From the NCBI GenBank assembly GCA_016720705.1, contig JADKKB010000005.1, positions 789,842 to 853,841 on the forward strand: a stretch of DNA of 64,000 nt. Direction: 5' to 3'. Positions 26,943-36,640 of this stretch are shown piece by piece. Made by a program: the position numbers and the translations under genes. Positions within the stretch are counted from its first letter, which is position 1, and every line of letters begins with the position of its first letter. The notes beneath the pieces were generated by a model. The model had not been told where the DNA came from. It ran no database searches and saw only the letters and a list, made by a program, of their open reading frames with translations. The DNA is from Chloracidobacterium sp. (GTDB taxonomy: Bacteria; Acidobacteriota; Blastocatellia; Pyrinomonadales; Pyrinomonadaceae).

Positions 26943-27487
26943 AATTGTTATCTAATTGCCCAGGTTCGTTACGAAAAAAATAGATTGGCATTTAACCAAT
27001 GACCATTTTTAGGGTTTGTAGTAGTACGACCTTTTTATATGAGAGACGGCTTTTCAAAGATTCGAAAAGATTATCCTCTTTCCAATCAGGCAATTAGCTC
27101 CTGTTTTTCTTTAATGATAAATGTTATACACCCTGCAAAATGAGAATGTAAACATAAATTTATCTGGCGAAGCCTGATATCTCATCTGTGCTTGCTAGGT
27201 AGAGTTGAATACGCAAGATGCGTACCGTAACAAAAGCCGTTAGGAAAGGTAAACTTGTGCCGGAGTTACCCGTTTTGATTGTGAGAGAATATACGATCTC
27301 TCGACCTATTACAGCTTTGGCTGGTCAAGAATGATAGAAAATTAACCCGCAGCTCGGGCTTATCGGAGTGAAAATGTTCCAAAACTGGATTGTTTTTGCA
27401 CCAGTGGATTAAATTTGCGAGGCAGTTAATGATTGGAGAAGAGCGGGACATTTTTTTGAGACAGTTTACGGGATTTCCCGATGTAGC
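26943..27487. other. Intergenic region upstream of the sigma-factor operon
   Basis: 545 AT-rich bases between the sigma gene and the GIY-YIG gene. The right part lies past the end of the GIY-YIG gene and the left part should hold the sigma operon promoter. No convincing ORF, RNA gene or inverted repeat of note is visible. Confidence 0.4.
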
Positions 27488-28663
27488 TCACACGCGGACA
27501 AGCTGAGCACTTTCCGAGTCGTATCGAAAATTTCCAATACTACCTTCTTTGATTTTCTCGATCGCTTCCTCAATGATTGAGAGCGGAAGCAGGTACCACT
27601 CTCTCGATTCTACCTCCACGCCAAAACGATCGTTCAATTTCAGGTCTAAACGTGCACCAGAAAAGAACTTGTGAATCAGAGCTTCGAGGCGCTTCGCATT
27701 GATGTTTGCGAGTTTAAAAGTTGCTACCACTTCAACATCGGCCAGCAGATACGTCGAGTCGTTCTTTGCGTTAGCAATGCGACTTTTCACGTCTCCTCCG
27801 GTCACACCGATCTTGTGCACAACGGAACGGTGTTCCACGATAAAGGGATGTTCCGACTGACTTCTGAGTACGTAAATATAACCGGTTGCAAAATCTCCAA
27901 CTTCTTCGATTCCCGCAAATAGAGGTCCGAGGCTGGGTTCAATGATGCGACGGCTTGCTTTGTCTCTATTTAGAGCCCGCATCAGCGAACGTCCGAGGAG
28001 GTCGCTCTCGGTGCCGTTGGCGTAAATCACCCTTAATCTCCTATCCTCGCGGTCGAAGTTACTAATAAAAGTTTCGCCCGCCTCGGCAACCAAGGCCGTC
28101 TGGCCGTCCACTATGAACAGGTCACCTTTCCGGATCTCCGCATCGTCTTTGTATTTCAAAGTCTGTCGGATACCCATATCGAGATCGGACTGAACCTGAT
28201 CGAAGATTGGTTTGAAGTCGGCAAAATCTTCGCACCGGTTCCGTCGCGCGATTTCTTCCGCTGCTCTTATTTCTTCGCGTGACCGAACATGAACTAATCG
28301 TGTTAGTTCGTCCTGCTCGTCCTGATCCCCGCCTAAAGCGGAAAGCAGTTCGTCGTCCGTAGGTTCCTGGCGGAAACGGGTGGCGGCTTCGTCTCCAAGC
28401 AGTCCTCGCGAGTCAAGGCCTTTCAGGATTTCGCGGCAATCTGGCAATAGGCGAATGCGATCAAGCCTCACAGCATAAAGACGTTCAAAGATGTCTCTGT
28501 CATCGCCCTGCTCAGGCAACCTTCCATGTTCATCCACAAACCGCTCAATTTCTTCGAAACCCGCGATCACGCGCTGCTCGGCTGCCGAATGCCCGACAGT
28601 TTTTGTCGTCTTTGCAAACTCGGCTAGCTCGGACCTTAGCTCATCGAGATCAATTTCACTCAT
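27488..28663 (-). CDS. GIY-YIG nuclease-family protein
   Basis: A 391-residue protein from the ATG at 28663, overlapping the helicase stop by 8 bp. The C-terminal part (about 261-350) is a GIY-YIG-type domain of the T5orf172/MUG113 kind: GYIYVLRS, then VHKIGVTGGDVKSRI with the catalytic-position Arg, then RLEALIHKFF and a final REWYLLP block. The N-terminal 250 residues are helical and charged. It is the third gene of an operon with a DNA methyltransferase and an SF2 helicase, so it is a natural candidate for the DNA-cutting subunit. The function is inferred from the domain and context. Confidence 0.85.
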   Translation of the reverse strand: MSEIDLDELRSELAEFAKTTKTVGHSAAEQRVIAGFEEIERFVDEHGRLPEQGDDRDIFERLYAVRLDRIRLLPDCREILKGLDSRGLLGDEAATRFRQEPTDDELLSALGGDQDEQDELTRLVHVRSREEIRAAEEIARRNRCEDFADFKPIFDQVQSDLDMGIRQTLKYKDDAEIRKGDLFIVDGQTALVAEAGETFISNFDREDRRLRVIYANGTESDLLGRSLMRALNRDKASRRIIEPSLGPLFAGIEEVGDFATGYIYVLRSQSEHPFIVEHRSVVHKIGVTGGDVKSRIANAKNDSTYLLADVEVVATFKLANINAKRLEALIHKFFSGARLDLKLNDRFGVEVESREWYLLPLSIIEEAIEKIKEGSIGNFRYDSESAQLVRV

Positions 28664-30707
28664 AGCGGCCTTCATCCTTAAATACGACGAATGCAGCCGC
28701 ACCTTCCGCCATACGTCTTTCCCAGGCATCTTGGGCGGTGGATGACGGAAGCCGGCCGCGTTCCTTCTTAAACTTCACGGCTCTCACCGCGAGCTCCCGA
28801 GCTTCTTCCGGCGTAAGTTTTGTCTGCTTTCTCATGATAACGTCAGACACCTGTTTCAGACGCTCTTCGGTCATCGACTTGGAAAGAATTGCGTAAGCCT
28901 CACCGAACGGATTGATGCTGTCGATCAGATCAATATCCAGCTCCGTTACCGACATTGCATACCGTCGTACGCCGTCAATTAACGAAGTGTTCTGTGAGTC
29001 CGATCCACCTCCGCCGACTAGAGTTTCCTTTGCCTTCTGCACGATATTCAGAGCGGCGATGGCATGTTGGCGGACTGCCTCGGAATCTTCCTCGTCCAGA
29101 TTGGGAAATTTCTCCTTTACGATTTTCCCCATGCGAACTTGCGTCAATTCTTGGGGAACGAGTTCGCCATCAAACAGTCCGCTCTCTATCGTTCGTTTGT
29201 CCTGAACGAAGGCGGTGATCAACTCGTTCAAGTCCTGTGTGCATATCCGCTCGGCCTCCGGACTTTTCGGTTCTGCCAGCCCTTTGATCTCCAGTTGGAT
29301 TAGCCCTCTTTCAGCATCGACTCCAACGTTGCACTTGTTTGGATCATACCCTTCCGAACCATAATCAAGGCCTGGCGTAGCTTGACTGTTTGGATACTTT
29401 GGTTTGAACTCGAAACGTGGGCTCAGCACTTGCTCCATCAGCAAGCTTGCGGCGATTGCCTTAAGAGTGTCGTTAACTGCCTCTGTAACCGCAAGCTCAG
29501 TAGCATCCGGTTCTGCAATTAGGTTCGTGAAGCGAGTGCGAGTTTTCCCCGGCGCATCTCTGGTCGCCCTACCGATGATTTGGACGATCTCCGTAAGACT
29601 CGAACGGTAACCAACGGTCAGCGCATGCTCGCACCAGATCCAGTCAAATCCCTCCTTGGCCATGCCTAGAGCAATTATGATATCGACGTGGTTTCGGTTG
29701 TTCTTTTCCGCAGGGTCTTTCAATGCCGCCATTACCCGGTCGCGCTTAGCCGGGTCGTCATCGACCAGATCGGCTATCTTTAGGACGGTGCCATCAACGG
29801 TTTTAACGAGCTGAAAACCGGTTTTCGGATCGGTACCCTGCCATTCGCCGAGTTCCTCGATGATGTGCTCGACCTCGCGAATCTTGTCTTTTGTGCTTTC
29901 CTTGGAATTGACGTTCGGTATGTGCAGGATCGTCTTGTCCTGCGGATTCAGTACATGCAGAATCTCGTCAGTATAAGAGCCGGTATAGAAAAAATAACCG
30001 AGGTCGAGCGTCTTTAGATATTGATAGCCGTTGAGCTGTTCGTAGTATGTGTAAGTTACAGTGTCGAAGCGCGACTCATCGTCAGGGTGCAAAACCGCTT
30101 CTGCATCACCGCGAAAATATGAGCCGGTCATGGCTACAATATGAGTTTTGTCGCGGGACATCAGCTCTCGAACGTGCTCACCGAGCTTGTTGCCGGGGTT
30201 CGCTGAAATATGATGAAACTCATCCACGGCTATCAGACGATCGTCGAATGATTCCGCTCCGAACTTATCCATTGCGAAGCGGAACGTCGCATGGGTACAA
30301 ACCAGCGTCTTATCGTCGCTTTCCAGAAACTTCTTCACCGCGTCCACCTTGCCGTTGGTGTCGGCACCGGGAGCATCACACAGGTTCCATCTCGGTTCGA
30401 CCTTCCAGTCGGCCCAAAAGCCAAACTCGGTCAGTGGCTCATTCTGAAAGCTCGCTCCGATGGATCGTTCCGGCACCACGATGATCGCTTGCTTGAGCTT
30501 TTGGTTCGCCAGCTTATCTAATGCGATAAACATCAATGCCCGGCTCTTGCCCGAGGCCGGAGGCGATTTGATTAGCAGATATTGCTCGCCGCGTTTTTGA
30601 TACGCACGCTCCTGCATCGGACGCATTCCGAGTGAATTTGAACTCGTGGATCTGCCGTCTTGCGCGTATGTGACGGAAATTGACGGAATGGGAACTGATT
30701 TACTCAT
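28656..30707 (-). CDS. SF2 DEAD/DEAH-box helicase of the restriction-like operon
   Basis: A 683-residue ATPase. The motifs are Walker A SPPASGKSR (Lys54), DEAH-variant box VDEFHH (about 161-166), motif III MTGSYFRGD and motif VI QIIGRATRDAPGK. After the two RecA domains, from about residue 430, there is a helical C-terminal region. It resembles the translocase subunits of type I/III restriction enzymes and ResIII proteins. It starts 7 bp after the methyltransferase stop and overlaps the nuclease gene, so the three proteins are co-produced and probably form one complex. Confidence 0.88.
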   Translation of the reverse strand: MSKSVPIPSISVTYAQDGRSTSSNSLGMRPMQERAYQKRGEQYLLIKSPPASGKSRALMFIALDKLANQKLKQAIIVVPERSIGASFQNEPLTEFGFWADWKVEPRWNLCDAPGADTNGKVDAVKKFLESDDKTLVCTHATFRFAMDKFGAESFDDRLIAVDEFHHISANPGNKLGEHVRELMSRDKTHIVAMTGSYFRGDAEAVLHPDDESRFDTVTYTYYEQLNGYQYLKTLDLGYFFYTGSYTDEILHVLNPQDKTILHIPNVNSKESTKDKIREVEHIIEELGEWQGTDPKTGFQLVKTVDGTVLKIADLVDDDPAKRDRVMAALKDPAEKNNRNHVDIIIALGMAKEGFDWIWCEHALTVGYRSSLTEIVQIIGRATRDAPGKTRTRFTNLIAEPDATELAVTEAVNDTLKAIAASLLMEQVLSPRFEFKPKYPNSQATPGLDYGSEGYDPNKCNVGVDAERGLIQLEIKGLAEPKSPEAERICTQDLNELITAFVQDKRTIESGLFDGELVPQELTQVRMGKIVKEKFPNLDEEDSEAVRQHAIAALNIVQKAKETLVGGGGSDSQNTSLIDGVRRYAMSVTELDIDLIDSINPFGEAYAILSKSMTEERLKQVSDVIMRKQTKLTPEEARELAVRAVKFKKERGRLPSSTAQDAWERRMAEGAAAFVVFKDEGRYE

Positions 30708-30714
30708 AGGGCGG

Positions 30715-33477
30715 TTACCTTTGTTTCGTTGCGGCCGTTTTCTTTGCCGTCATCTGCGTATAAAGTTCGAAGAGTTTTTCCAGCCGTTCGGTGTCGTTCT
30801 TGAACCGGCGGCCGATGTAGATACGCTCCAGTGTTTCGTCGTTATGCTCATGAGCTTCGCGAAGATTCGCGGGCATTGTCTCCGAATCGTAAAGGTCGGC
30901 GATCGTTTTCGGAAAGTGAGATTCTCGAGCGAGCAGGATCTTCTCCGCACTTCGCGTTAGATCGGCTTTGTTTTGTTCAGTGAGATCGGGAACCGGAAAC
31001 GTATTCCAGCCGAGGGTGTTGGAGTAGCGGTAGTCTGTTTTCATTTTACCGCAAACGGTGCCGATCCAAACGAGGTGAAGCTTGGAGGCAATGATTGCCA
31101 TATTCCAAAGCGGAGCATCGTAAAGGGCGAAGGCGAGATTCGTGACAGTCGCTCTATTATCGAGAAGTCCAACAGGGAGATATTCCCGGCTTTCGGAGGA
31201 GACGCCAGGGACGACTAGGGTTGAATTCTTGCCAAAGAACATCCGTTGGAAACGGTGCGACCTGTCGGCAATGTCTCGTGCAGTTTTACCACCATCAAGC
31301 CGCAAGGTGCGCACGTTACGAATACGCTGAGCGATAGGAACAATATTCTTTGCTTCGGCCAAATGTTCATCTTCTATCCATAGGCAATAACGTTCAAGAC
31401 CGCGAATAAACTCCGCAGAACCGTAAATCCGACGCACAAATCGATCTCGCTGCGCGCTCGTGAGATGCAGCGAATCGAGGTCGTCTCGCGAAAGAAGCAG
31501 ATTACCACCATCTATTGGCGTGTTTCCAAAAGTCATTTCACTTAGTGCTCCCAAGGGCTGGCTGACCTTGTCCACAATTGCACTCTCGCCTGCTGCTAAA
31601 TACGCATTGATATGCGAGCACTGGAGCTCAATGGTGTGTCCTGCATCGTCTATTGAATACAAACGCCTCGGATTGCTTGGCTGAGTGGTGATACCCACAA
31701 TCGCTACGGTCACACCTGCGTTGTGGCTGGCAAGATTGGTCCAACGAAAAGACGTATGGGCAAAAGCGATTCGGTAGCCTTTTGCAAAAAGTTCTGGCCA
31801 CAGAATTGGTACTTGCAAGCCTTGGCATATGGAATTCGTGGACACAAACGCAGCCGTACACTGTGTCCTAGTGCCGTAATCAGCGGCCTTCAGGAACCAT
31901 CCGGCGACATAGTCGAGTGACTTCCAATTCTGAATCCGCTTATCGAACAGAGATTGCAAATCTGCCTTTTGATCGTTCTTCTGCTCCCGTGAACCAAGAT
32001 AGGGTGGATTCCCGCAAATATACGTTTCCCCGCCCTCGTTTTCGAAATCAATCTCGGGCTGATCCAGTGGCGTGCTAAAGAGGTCATCGGCGTAAATCTT
32101 AACGCCTGTTCCTGTTGGCGGACAGACGCTCAACCAATCAAGCCGCAACGCATTGCCGCAAACGATCCAGTTGGCGGCATCGAGTGGTAGAAACTCGGCG
32201 AGGGCGAGCTTTTGACCACGATAAAGTACGTCCGACTGATACTCGGCGATGATGAGGGCAAGGCGGGCGATCTCGGCCGGAAAATTGCGAAGCTCTATGC
32301 CGCGAAAGTTGTTGATCGGGATGTCGGTGGGACGTTCTGCCTCGCCTCGCCGTTTGTTGATCTCTGCTTCGATCTCCCGCATCTGCTTGTAGGCGATGAC
32401 CAGAAAATTACCCGACCCGCAAGCCGGGTCGAAAACGCGAATTCGTGCGATACGTTGGCGCAGATTCAGGAGCTTGCGGGCACTGTCACCTGCTTCCTCA
32501 AGCTGAGTTCGCAGGTCATCGAGGAAGAGGGGATTGAGCACCTTGAGGATGTTTGGCACGCTCGTGTAATGCATGCCAAGTGCACCGCGTTCCTCATCAT
32601 CCGCCACGGCCTGGATCATCGACCCAAAAATATCCGGGTTGATCTTCGTCCAATCGAGACTACCGACATGCAGCAAATATGAACGAGCGATGCGACTAAA
32701 GCGAGGTACGTCTGAGCTGCCCGAGAAAAGACCGCCGTTCACGTATGGAAAGGTGTTCGCCCAACTCCGGATATTCTCCGCCACACGTTCTGGAACCCTT
32801 GTGTTCATCGAACGGAACAGTTCGGAGAGCACCTCATGAGTGTTCGAAGAATCCCGCTCGCTCATTTGCTCGATAGTCGCGGTGAACAATCCCTCACCAT
32901 TGAATATGCTGGTGTCCTCCGCGAAAAAGCAAAAGATCAGCCGAGCCATGAAGTGGTTTAAGTCCTCGCGGCGCTCGACCGTACCCCAGTCGGGGTTTTC
33001 CTTGAGCAATTCGATATACAGTCGATTCAATCGACCAGTCGCCTTGATATCGAACGCATTTTCACGGATTTGCTTGACCGTCGTAATGCCGGCAAGTGCA
33101 AGGAAGAAACCAAAGTGGTCGGAGAAGGTCGCGTATTCGCAAGCGACCGTTTCGCCATCGGCCAGATTTTCGGCCTCAAAGGTTTTCCCGTCCGTGGCGA
33201 GGATAAACTTGACCTTCTGCTTAGTCGTTGCGTGACTTTCCCTCAGAGCGTGAAGTGTGGCCGTCACTGCTCCTTCAGCACAGACCTGAATATGAATGTT
33301 ATTGCGTTGGAGTATTCCGCCAGGGAGGTCGGACTGGTTAGTAGTTCCGCTCTTCAGCCGCTTGATCGTCGTCTCCTTATTCCCAAAAGCCTCAAGGAAC
33401 GCGAACGGAAAACTCTCGGCATCGAAGGGCTGCTCAGCGAGCATAGAAACGGCTTCTTCGATTTCGACAGCATTCAT
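30715..33477 (-). CDS. Class I SAM-dependent N6-adenine DNA methyltransferase
   Basis: A 920-residue protein. The AdoMet motif I is DPACGSGNF (from residue 350) and the catalytic motif IV is NPPY (490-493), which identifies an amino-methyltransferase acting on adenine N6. About 340 residues precede the catalytic core. A probable target-recognition region follows it (about 600-830). The size and layout resemble MmeI-like (type IIL) enzymes, but I do not see a clear PD-ExK nuclease motif at the N-terminus, so cleavage may rest with the GIY-YIG gene. It is the first gene of the three-gene operon. Confidence 0.88.
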   Translation of the reverse strand: MNAVEIEEAVSMLAEQPFDAESFPFAFLEAFGNKETTIKRLKSGTTNQSDLPGGILQRNNIHIQVCAEGAVTATLHALRESHATTKQKVKFILATDGKTFEAENLADGETVACEYATFSDHFGFFLALAGITTVKQIRENAFDIKATGRLNRLYIELLKENPDWGTVERREDLNHFMARLIFCFFAEDTSIFNGEGLFTATIEQMSERDSSNTHEVLSELFRSMNTRVPERVAENIRSWANTFPYVNGGLFSGSSDVPRFSRIARSYLLHVGSLDWTKINPDIFGSMIQAVADDEERGALGMHYTSVPNILKVLNPLFLDDLRTQLEEAGDSARKLLNLRQRIARIRVFDPACGSGNFLVIAYKQMREIEAEINKRRGEAERPTDIPINNFRGIELRNFPAEIARLALIIAEYQSDVLYRGQKLALAEFLPLDAANWIVCGNALRLDWLSVCPPTGTGVKIYADDLFSTPLDQPEIDFENEGGETYICGNPPYLGSREQKNDQKADLQSLFDKRIQNWKSLDYVAGWFLKAADYGTRTQCTAAFVSTNSICQGLQVPILWPELFAKGYRIAFAHTSFRWTNLASHNAGVTVAIVGITTQPSNPRRLYSIDDAGHTIELQCSHINAYLAAGESAIVDKVSQPLGALSEMTFGNTPIDGGNLLLSRDDLDSLHLTSAQRDRFVRRIYGSAEFIRGLERYCLWIEDEHLAEAKNIVPIAQRIRNVRTLRLDGGKTARDIADRSHRFQRMFFGKNSTLVVPGVSSESREYLPVGLLDNRATVTNLAFALYDAPLWNMAIIASKLHLVWIGTVCGKMKTDYRYSNTLGWNTFPVPDLTEQNKADLTRSAEKILLARESHFPKTIADLYDSETMPANLREAHEHNDETLERIYIGRRFKNDTERLEKLFELYTQMTAKKTAATKQR

Positions 33478-33545
33478 ACAGAGTCTTAGTTAATTGTCGC
33501 TGAGTGGACTTTCCGAACTTCAAAAAGTTATTTCCCGTTATTTTA

Positions 33546-33806
33546 TCAGATATCGAAATGTGAGCCGATGTCAGACGTTGAAAACAGTTGTTGGAGCTGT
33601 TCGATCAAACGCGGTGAATCACGAACGAAGTGAAATGGAGCCCGCCCGAATCCGTTGATCACAAGTAGCCAACTATCGCCTTTCGGCCGGTAAGACGCTA
33701 CCGCGAATCTCAAAGTCCTTCCTTTGCCAATCATCACTCGATAAACAAAACAAATAATCAGCGGCAGATAAGATGTGCCTTCAGAGAAGGTTTCGGAGAT
33801 CACCAC
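33546..33806 (-). CDS. Possible small protein upstream of the methyltransferase
   Basis: An 86-codon frame beginning with GTG; an internal ATG gives about 62 residues (MIGKGRTLRF...). The sequence reads as a plausible small alpha/beta protein, but there is no ribosome site I trust and its upstream end overlaps the leader of ssb on the other strand. It lies 68 bp before the methyltransferase gene on the same strand and may belong to that operon. Low certainty. Confidence 0.35.
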   Translation of the reverse strand: MVISETFSEGTSYLPLIICFVYRVMIGKGRTLRFAVASYRPKGDSWLLVINGFGRAPFHFVRDSPRLIEQLQQLFSTSDIGSHFDI

Positions 33807-33852
33807 TCAGGGTGATCCTCGAAAAATTAAATCACACAGGAGAATTAAGAAA

Positions 33853-34254
33853 ATGTCAGCAAATATTTCGATCATCGGCAATCTCGGCAAGACACCGGAA
33901 ACTAAGATCACGGACAACGGCACCCTCGTAGCGAGCTTTTCAATGGCCTCGAACTCGTTCAGGAACAGCGAGCAAGGACGCGTGGAGAAGACCGACTGGT
34001 TCCGCGTGACGGCATTCGGCAAGCAGGCGGAGACACTTGCACGTTACGTGCGAAAAGGCAGCCGTTTGTATGTACAGGGACGCCTGACCTTCAACCCGTG
34101 GGTAGATCAGAACGAATCGCCGCAGGCGGGTGCGGAGATCGTACTGCAGGAGTTCCAGTTCCTGTCGGGCCGCCGCGATGAGGAGGGAGACGGAGTTGCA
34201 ATGCAGCCGGCACAGACAGCACCGGTCGAACTTCAGCAGGCCGCCGCTTACTGA
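33853..34254 (+). CDS. ssb: Single-stranded DNA-binding protein (copy 1)
   Basis: A 133-residue OB-fold protein from the ATG at 33853 (AGGAG upstream); the open frame extends 26 codons further but has no sensible start. It has the SSB order: ISIIGNLGKTPE, VASFSMASN, KTDWFRVTAFGKQAETLARYV, KGSRLYVQGRL. The C-terminal tail ends in AAAY without the usual acidic tip, unlike copy 2. It is the first gene of a plasmid-like block and not the likely housekeeping SSB. Confidence 0.92.
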   Translation: MSANISIIGNLGKTPETKITDNGTLVASFSMASNSFRNSEQGRVEKTDWFRVTAFGKQAETLARYVRKGSRLYVQGRLTFNPWVDQNESPQAGAEIVLQEFQFLSGRRDEEGDGVAMQPAQTAPVELQQAAAY

Positions 34255-34340
34255 TCAAATCTATCGGTAAATGAACAACTGCCGCTTGGGGAGATAACAC
34301 TCTTCAGGCGGCAGTTCTTTTTGTGTAAAAGGAGTCAGCA

Positions 34341-34730
34341 ATGGGATACCGCGTCTTGACGATGAAGTGGATCACCAGAGCCTTTGTAAGGGATCATCGC
34401 GACTGTATCTTCCTCTTCGGTGACAACCTAGCTCGCCGAGGTTTTGGCGGTCAGGCTGCGGCAATGAGAGGCGAACCGAATGTCATTGGAATACCAACCA
34501 AGAACCTCCCCAGCAATAGCGAGAATGCCTTCTTTACGGATGCTGAATTCGAACAAAATATAGCGGCGATCGATAAGGCCTTCGAGCGTCTGTCGGTGAT
34601 ATGTTCGACGACAGATCAAGTCATTGTTATTCCCTCAAACGGCATCGGAACTGGCCGGGCTCAACTCGAAAGCCGGGCACCGCTTACGTTCGCTTATCTA
34701 CAAAAGCGTCTGGGAGATCTTTCTTTATAG
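34341..34730 (+). CDS. Small phage/plasmid-type protein with GDN...GFGGQA motif
   Basis: A 129-residue protein with a strong ribosome site (AAGGAGT). The conserved-looking core is FLFGDNLARRGFGGQAAAMRG, then PNVIGIPTKNLPSN, and a C-terminal PSNGIGTGRAQLESRAP, giving Gly-rich loops like those of nucleotide-binding macro-type folds. I recall this pattern from uncharacterised phage and plasmid proteins (DUF7831-like), but cannot give a reaction. It lies between an ssb gene and a larger unknown gene. Confidence 0.7.
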   Translation: MGYRVLTMKWITRAFVRDHRDCIFLFGDNLARRGFGGQAAAMRGEPNVIGIPTKNLPSNSENAFFTDAEFEQNIAAIDKAFERLSVICSTTDQVIVIPSNGIGTGRAQLESRAPLTFAYLQKRLGDLSL

Positions 34731-34884
34731 CCAGCCGATCTCGTTTCCCTTAACACACTTCTCCTGCACCTTGAGAGGGATTTTCAAGCCTGAATGAAAG
34801 TGCTTTTTATTCAGGGTTTTGAAAATGCGGCCCTTAAATACACGCGTTTTCGATTCGGCACGATGCCGATCAAGAGAGGAAGTT

Positions 34885-36330
34885 ATGGCAGAAAGAATCA
34901 ACATTGAACAGCTCAGAAAACACGCTCCGAATAACCCGATGCTGGCATTTATGCCAGTCAATATTGGCTCGCCGATGCAGGACTGGTGTGCCCATCTTTC
35001 ATCGAATCCGATGCGCAGACGAGAGCTTGAAGAGTTCTCGATCTTAGGTGACGTGGTTGTCAGGATAGCCGACGAACTTGAGCCCGAACCTATGGACCAG
35101 GTGAGGATACTTTCACTTGAATACGCGATGAAAGTTCTGTCCGATGAGACGGATGCCAAAGAGTTCGTCCGATGCGTTAAGGCCATTGCAAGCCCGGATG
35201 CCGGGCAGTTTGAGTATGAGCAAATTGCCTCTTACTACTACGGCGAGATCCGACGTCGAGGCGTAAGTGAAGTCCTAAAAGAAATGGCCCTACTTGGTAT
35301 GCAGTTAGAGGCCGTGACGGCTACTTTGCTGGATCGTGAGATCAGCTTCGAAGAGTCGCGAATGACCGAGCAGAAGCTCTGCGTCGCCGACCAGAGACGG
35401 GTTCAGGAAGCCGCGAAGAACCGCAAGCCGCTCCCGCCAAAATGTCCGAACTTCGACGATGAAATGCAGGCTGTTCTGAGACGCGTTGGCCGACAGAAAG
35501 TCAGCCGCATGATATTCGATGACTTTGCGGATTTCTATCTCGAAGATGGCAATAAATCCATCGAAGAACTTGATCGTGATTTCACTACGTACGAGCAACT
35601 TGAGCAGTTCGATGAGAACGGTTTGATCGGTATAACGATGAGTTCAAGTCAGCGTTCTGTGGTCGTCTTTGACCTCGATTGTGAGATCGATGCGAATTGT
35701 CTTCCGTATGAATCCAGAGCGCTTTCCGCACAGCTTCCGAGACTATTTGTCGGCCATTCATTAGGCGGAAATGCCGTTCAGGAAGGACGTCGAATGATCA
35801 ACTGTGCATGTTGGTCGATGCCTTCGAGACATCCGTTCTCGGATCAGGAGTTCGAGGAATGGCTGGCACTTTCACTCGATCGAATCTATGACGGGAAAGC
35901 GATCCGTTCGGCACGCCGTATCTATTCGTTCGGCAAGGGAAGCAGCATCGAGATTCTCGTAGATCAGGAGATCAACCCGGACTTCGAAGAGATGCAATAT
36001 GCGGCATCGGTGCTGCGTCTTTTGTGGCAGCGTCAATACTCCGATTTCCATCTGCGAAGCCTTCGCCACGACGCCTATCAGGAAACCTATCTTGCTATCC
36101 GTGGCACTACTGATACAGCCGATGTAGCCGATCTGAAAAAGAAAGCGTACGCGGATTTTAAGGATCAGAAGAGGCTTTCCCTCAAGGAGTTCACGGCTCT
36201 AAATACAGTCGCAAAATCTCAGGAGGTGAGGCTCAAGGGGACAGCTTTCAAGAGAGGCTGGACATTGGCTGCGAAAGATCGAAAAAGCAACCCACGGACA
36301 GCTTCGGTTCCTGAAGTTCGGACTCTATAA
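34885..36330 (+). CDS. Plasmid-type protein of unknown function
   Basis: A 481-residue soluble protein from the ATG at 34885, preceded by GAGAGGAAG; the frame is open 22 codons upstream. It is largely helical and charged, with a central segment (about 190-330) richer in beta structure and a C-terminal Lys/Arg-rich part that could bind nucleic acid. I recognise no family or catalytic motif. It lies between the two ssb genes in the mobilisable block. Confidence 0.72.
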   Translation: MAERINIEQLRKHAPNNPMLAFMPVNIGSPMQDWCAHLSSNPMRRRELEEFSILGDVVVRIADELEPEPMDQVRILSLEYAMKVLSDETDAKEFVRCVKAIASPDAGQFEYEQIASYYYGEIRRRGVSEVLKEMALLGMQLEAVTATLLDREISFEESRMTEQKLCVADQRRVQEAAKNRKPLPPKCPNFDDEMQAVLRRVGRQKVSRMIFDDFADFYLEDGNKSIEELDRDFTTYEQLEQFDENGLIGITMSSSQRSVVVFDLDCEIDANCLPYESRALSAQLPRLFVGHSLGGNAVQEGRRMINCACWSMPSRHPFSDQEFEEWLALSLDRIYDGKAIRSARRIYSFGKGSSIEILVDQEINPDFEEMQYAASVLRLLWQRQYSDFHLRSLRHDAYQETYLAIRGTTDTADVADLKKKAYADFKDQKRLSLKEFTALNTVAKSQEVRLKGTAFKRGWTLAAKDRKSNPRTASVPEVRTL

Positions 36331-36346
36331 CGACGCAGAGGCAAAG

Positions 36347-36505
36347 ATGTTTAGGCGTCAAGAGAAACAGAAACTCTGGGATGCGGTAAGGGCAAGAGAA
36401 GCGGAACTGAGCGACAGCGTACTCGCCAGTCGCACGATCCAGAGGAGCCTCTTCGCGCAACCAATAACGCAAAGATCCCATGTCCACGTTGCGCCTTCGG
36501 CCTGA
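36347..36505 (+). CDS. Possible 52-residue protein
   Basis: A short frame (MFRRQEKQKLWDAVRAREAE...) with GAGG upstream, 16 bp after the preceding gene on the same strand. It has one amphipathic helix and no similarity that I recognise. It could be real given the tight spacing. Confidence 0.4.
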   Translation: MFRRQEKQKLWDAVRAREAELSDSVLASRTIQRSLFAQPITQRSHVHVAPSA

Positions 36506-36640
36506 AAGTTGTTGAGAAGCATATAACGAAAGGAGCGGTGGCCAGCCCCGTAAGCAGTTCGCCTCAAATACTGGCTTAAAGTGGCCAACTGCCGTTCCAT
36601 TCGGAGAAGAAATAAACCAATAAAGGAGCAAGAATAATCC

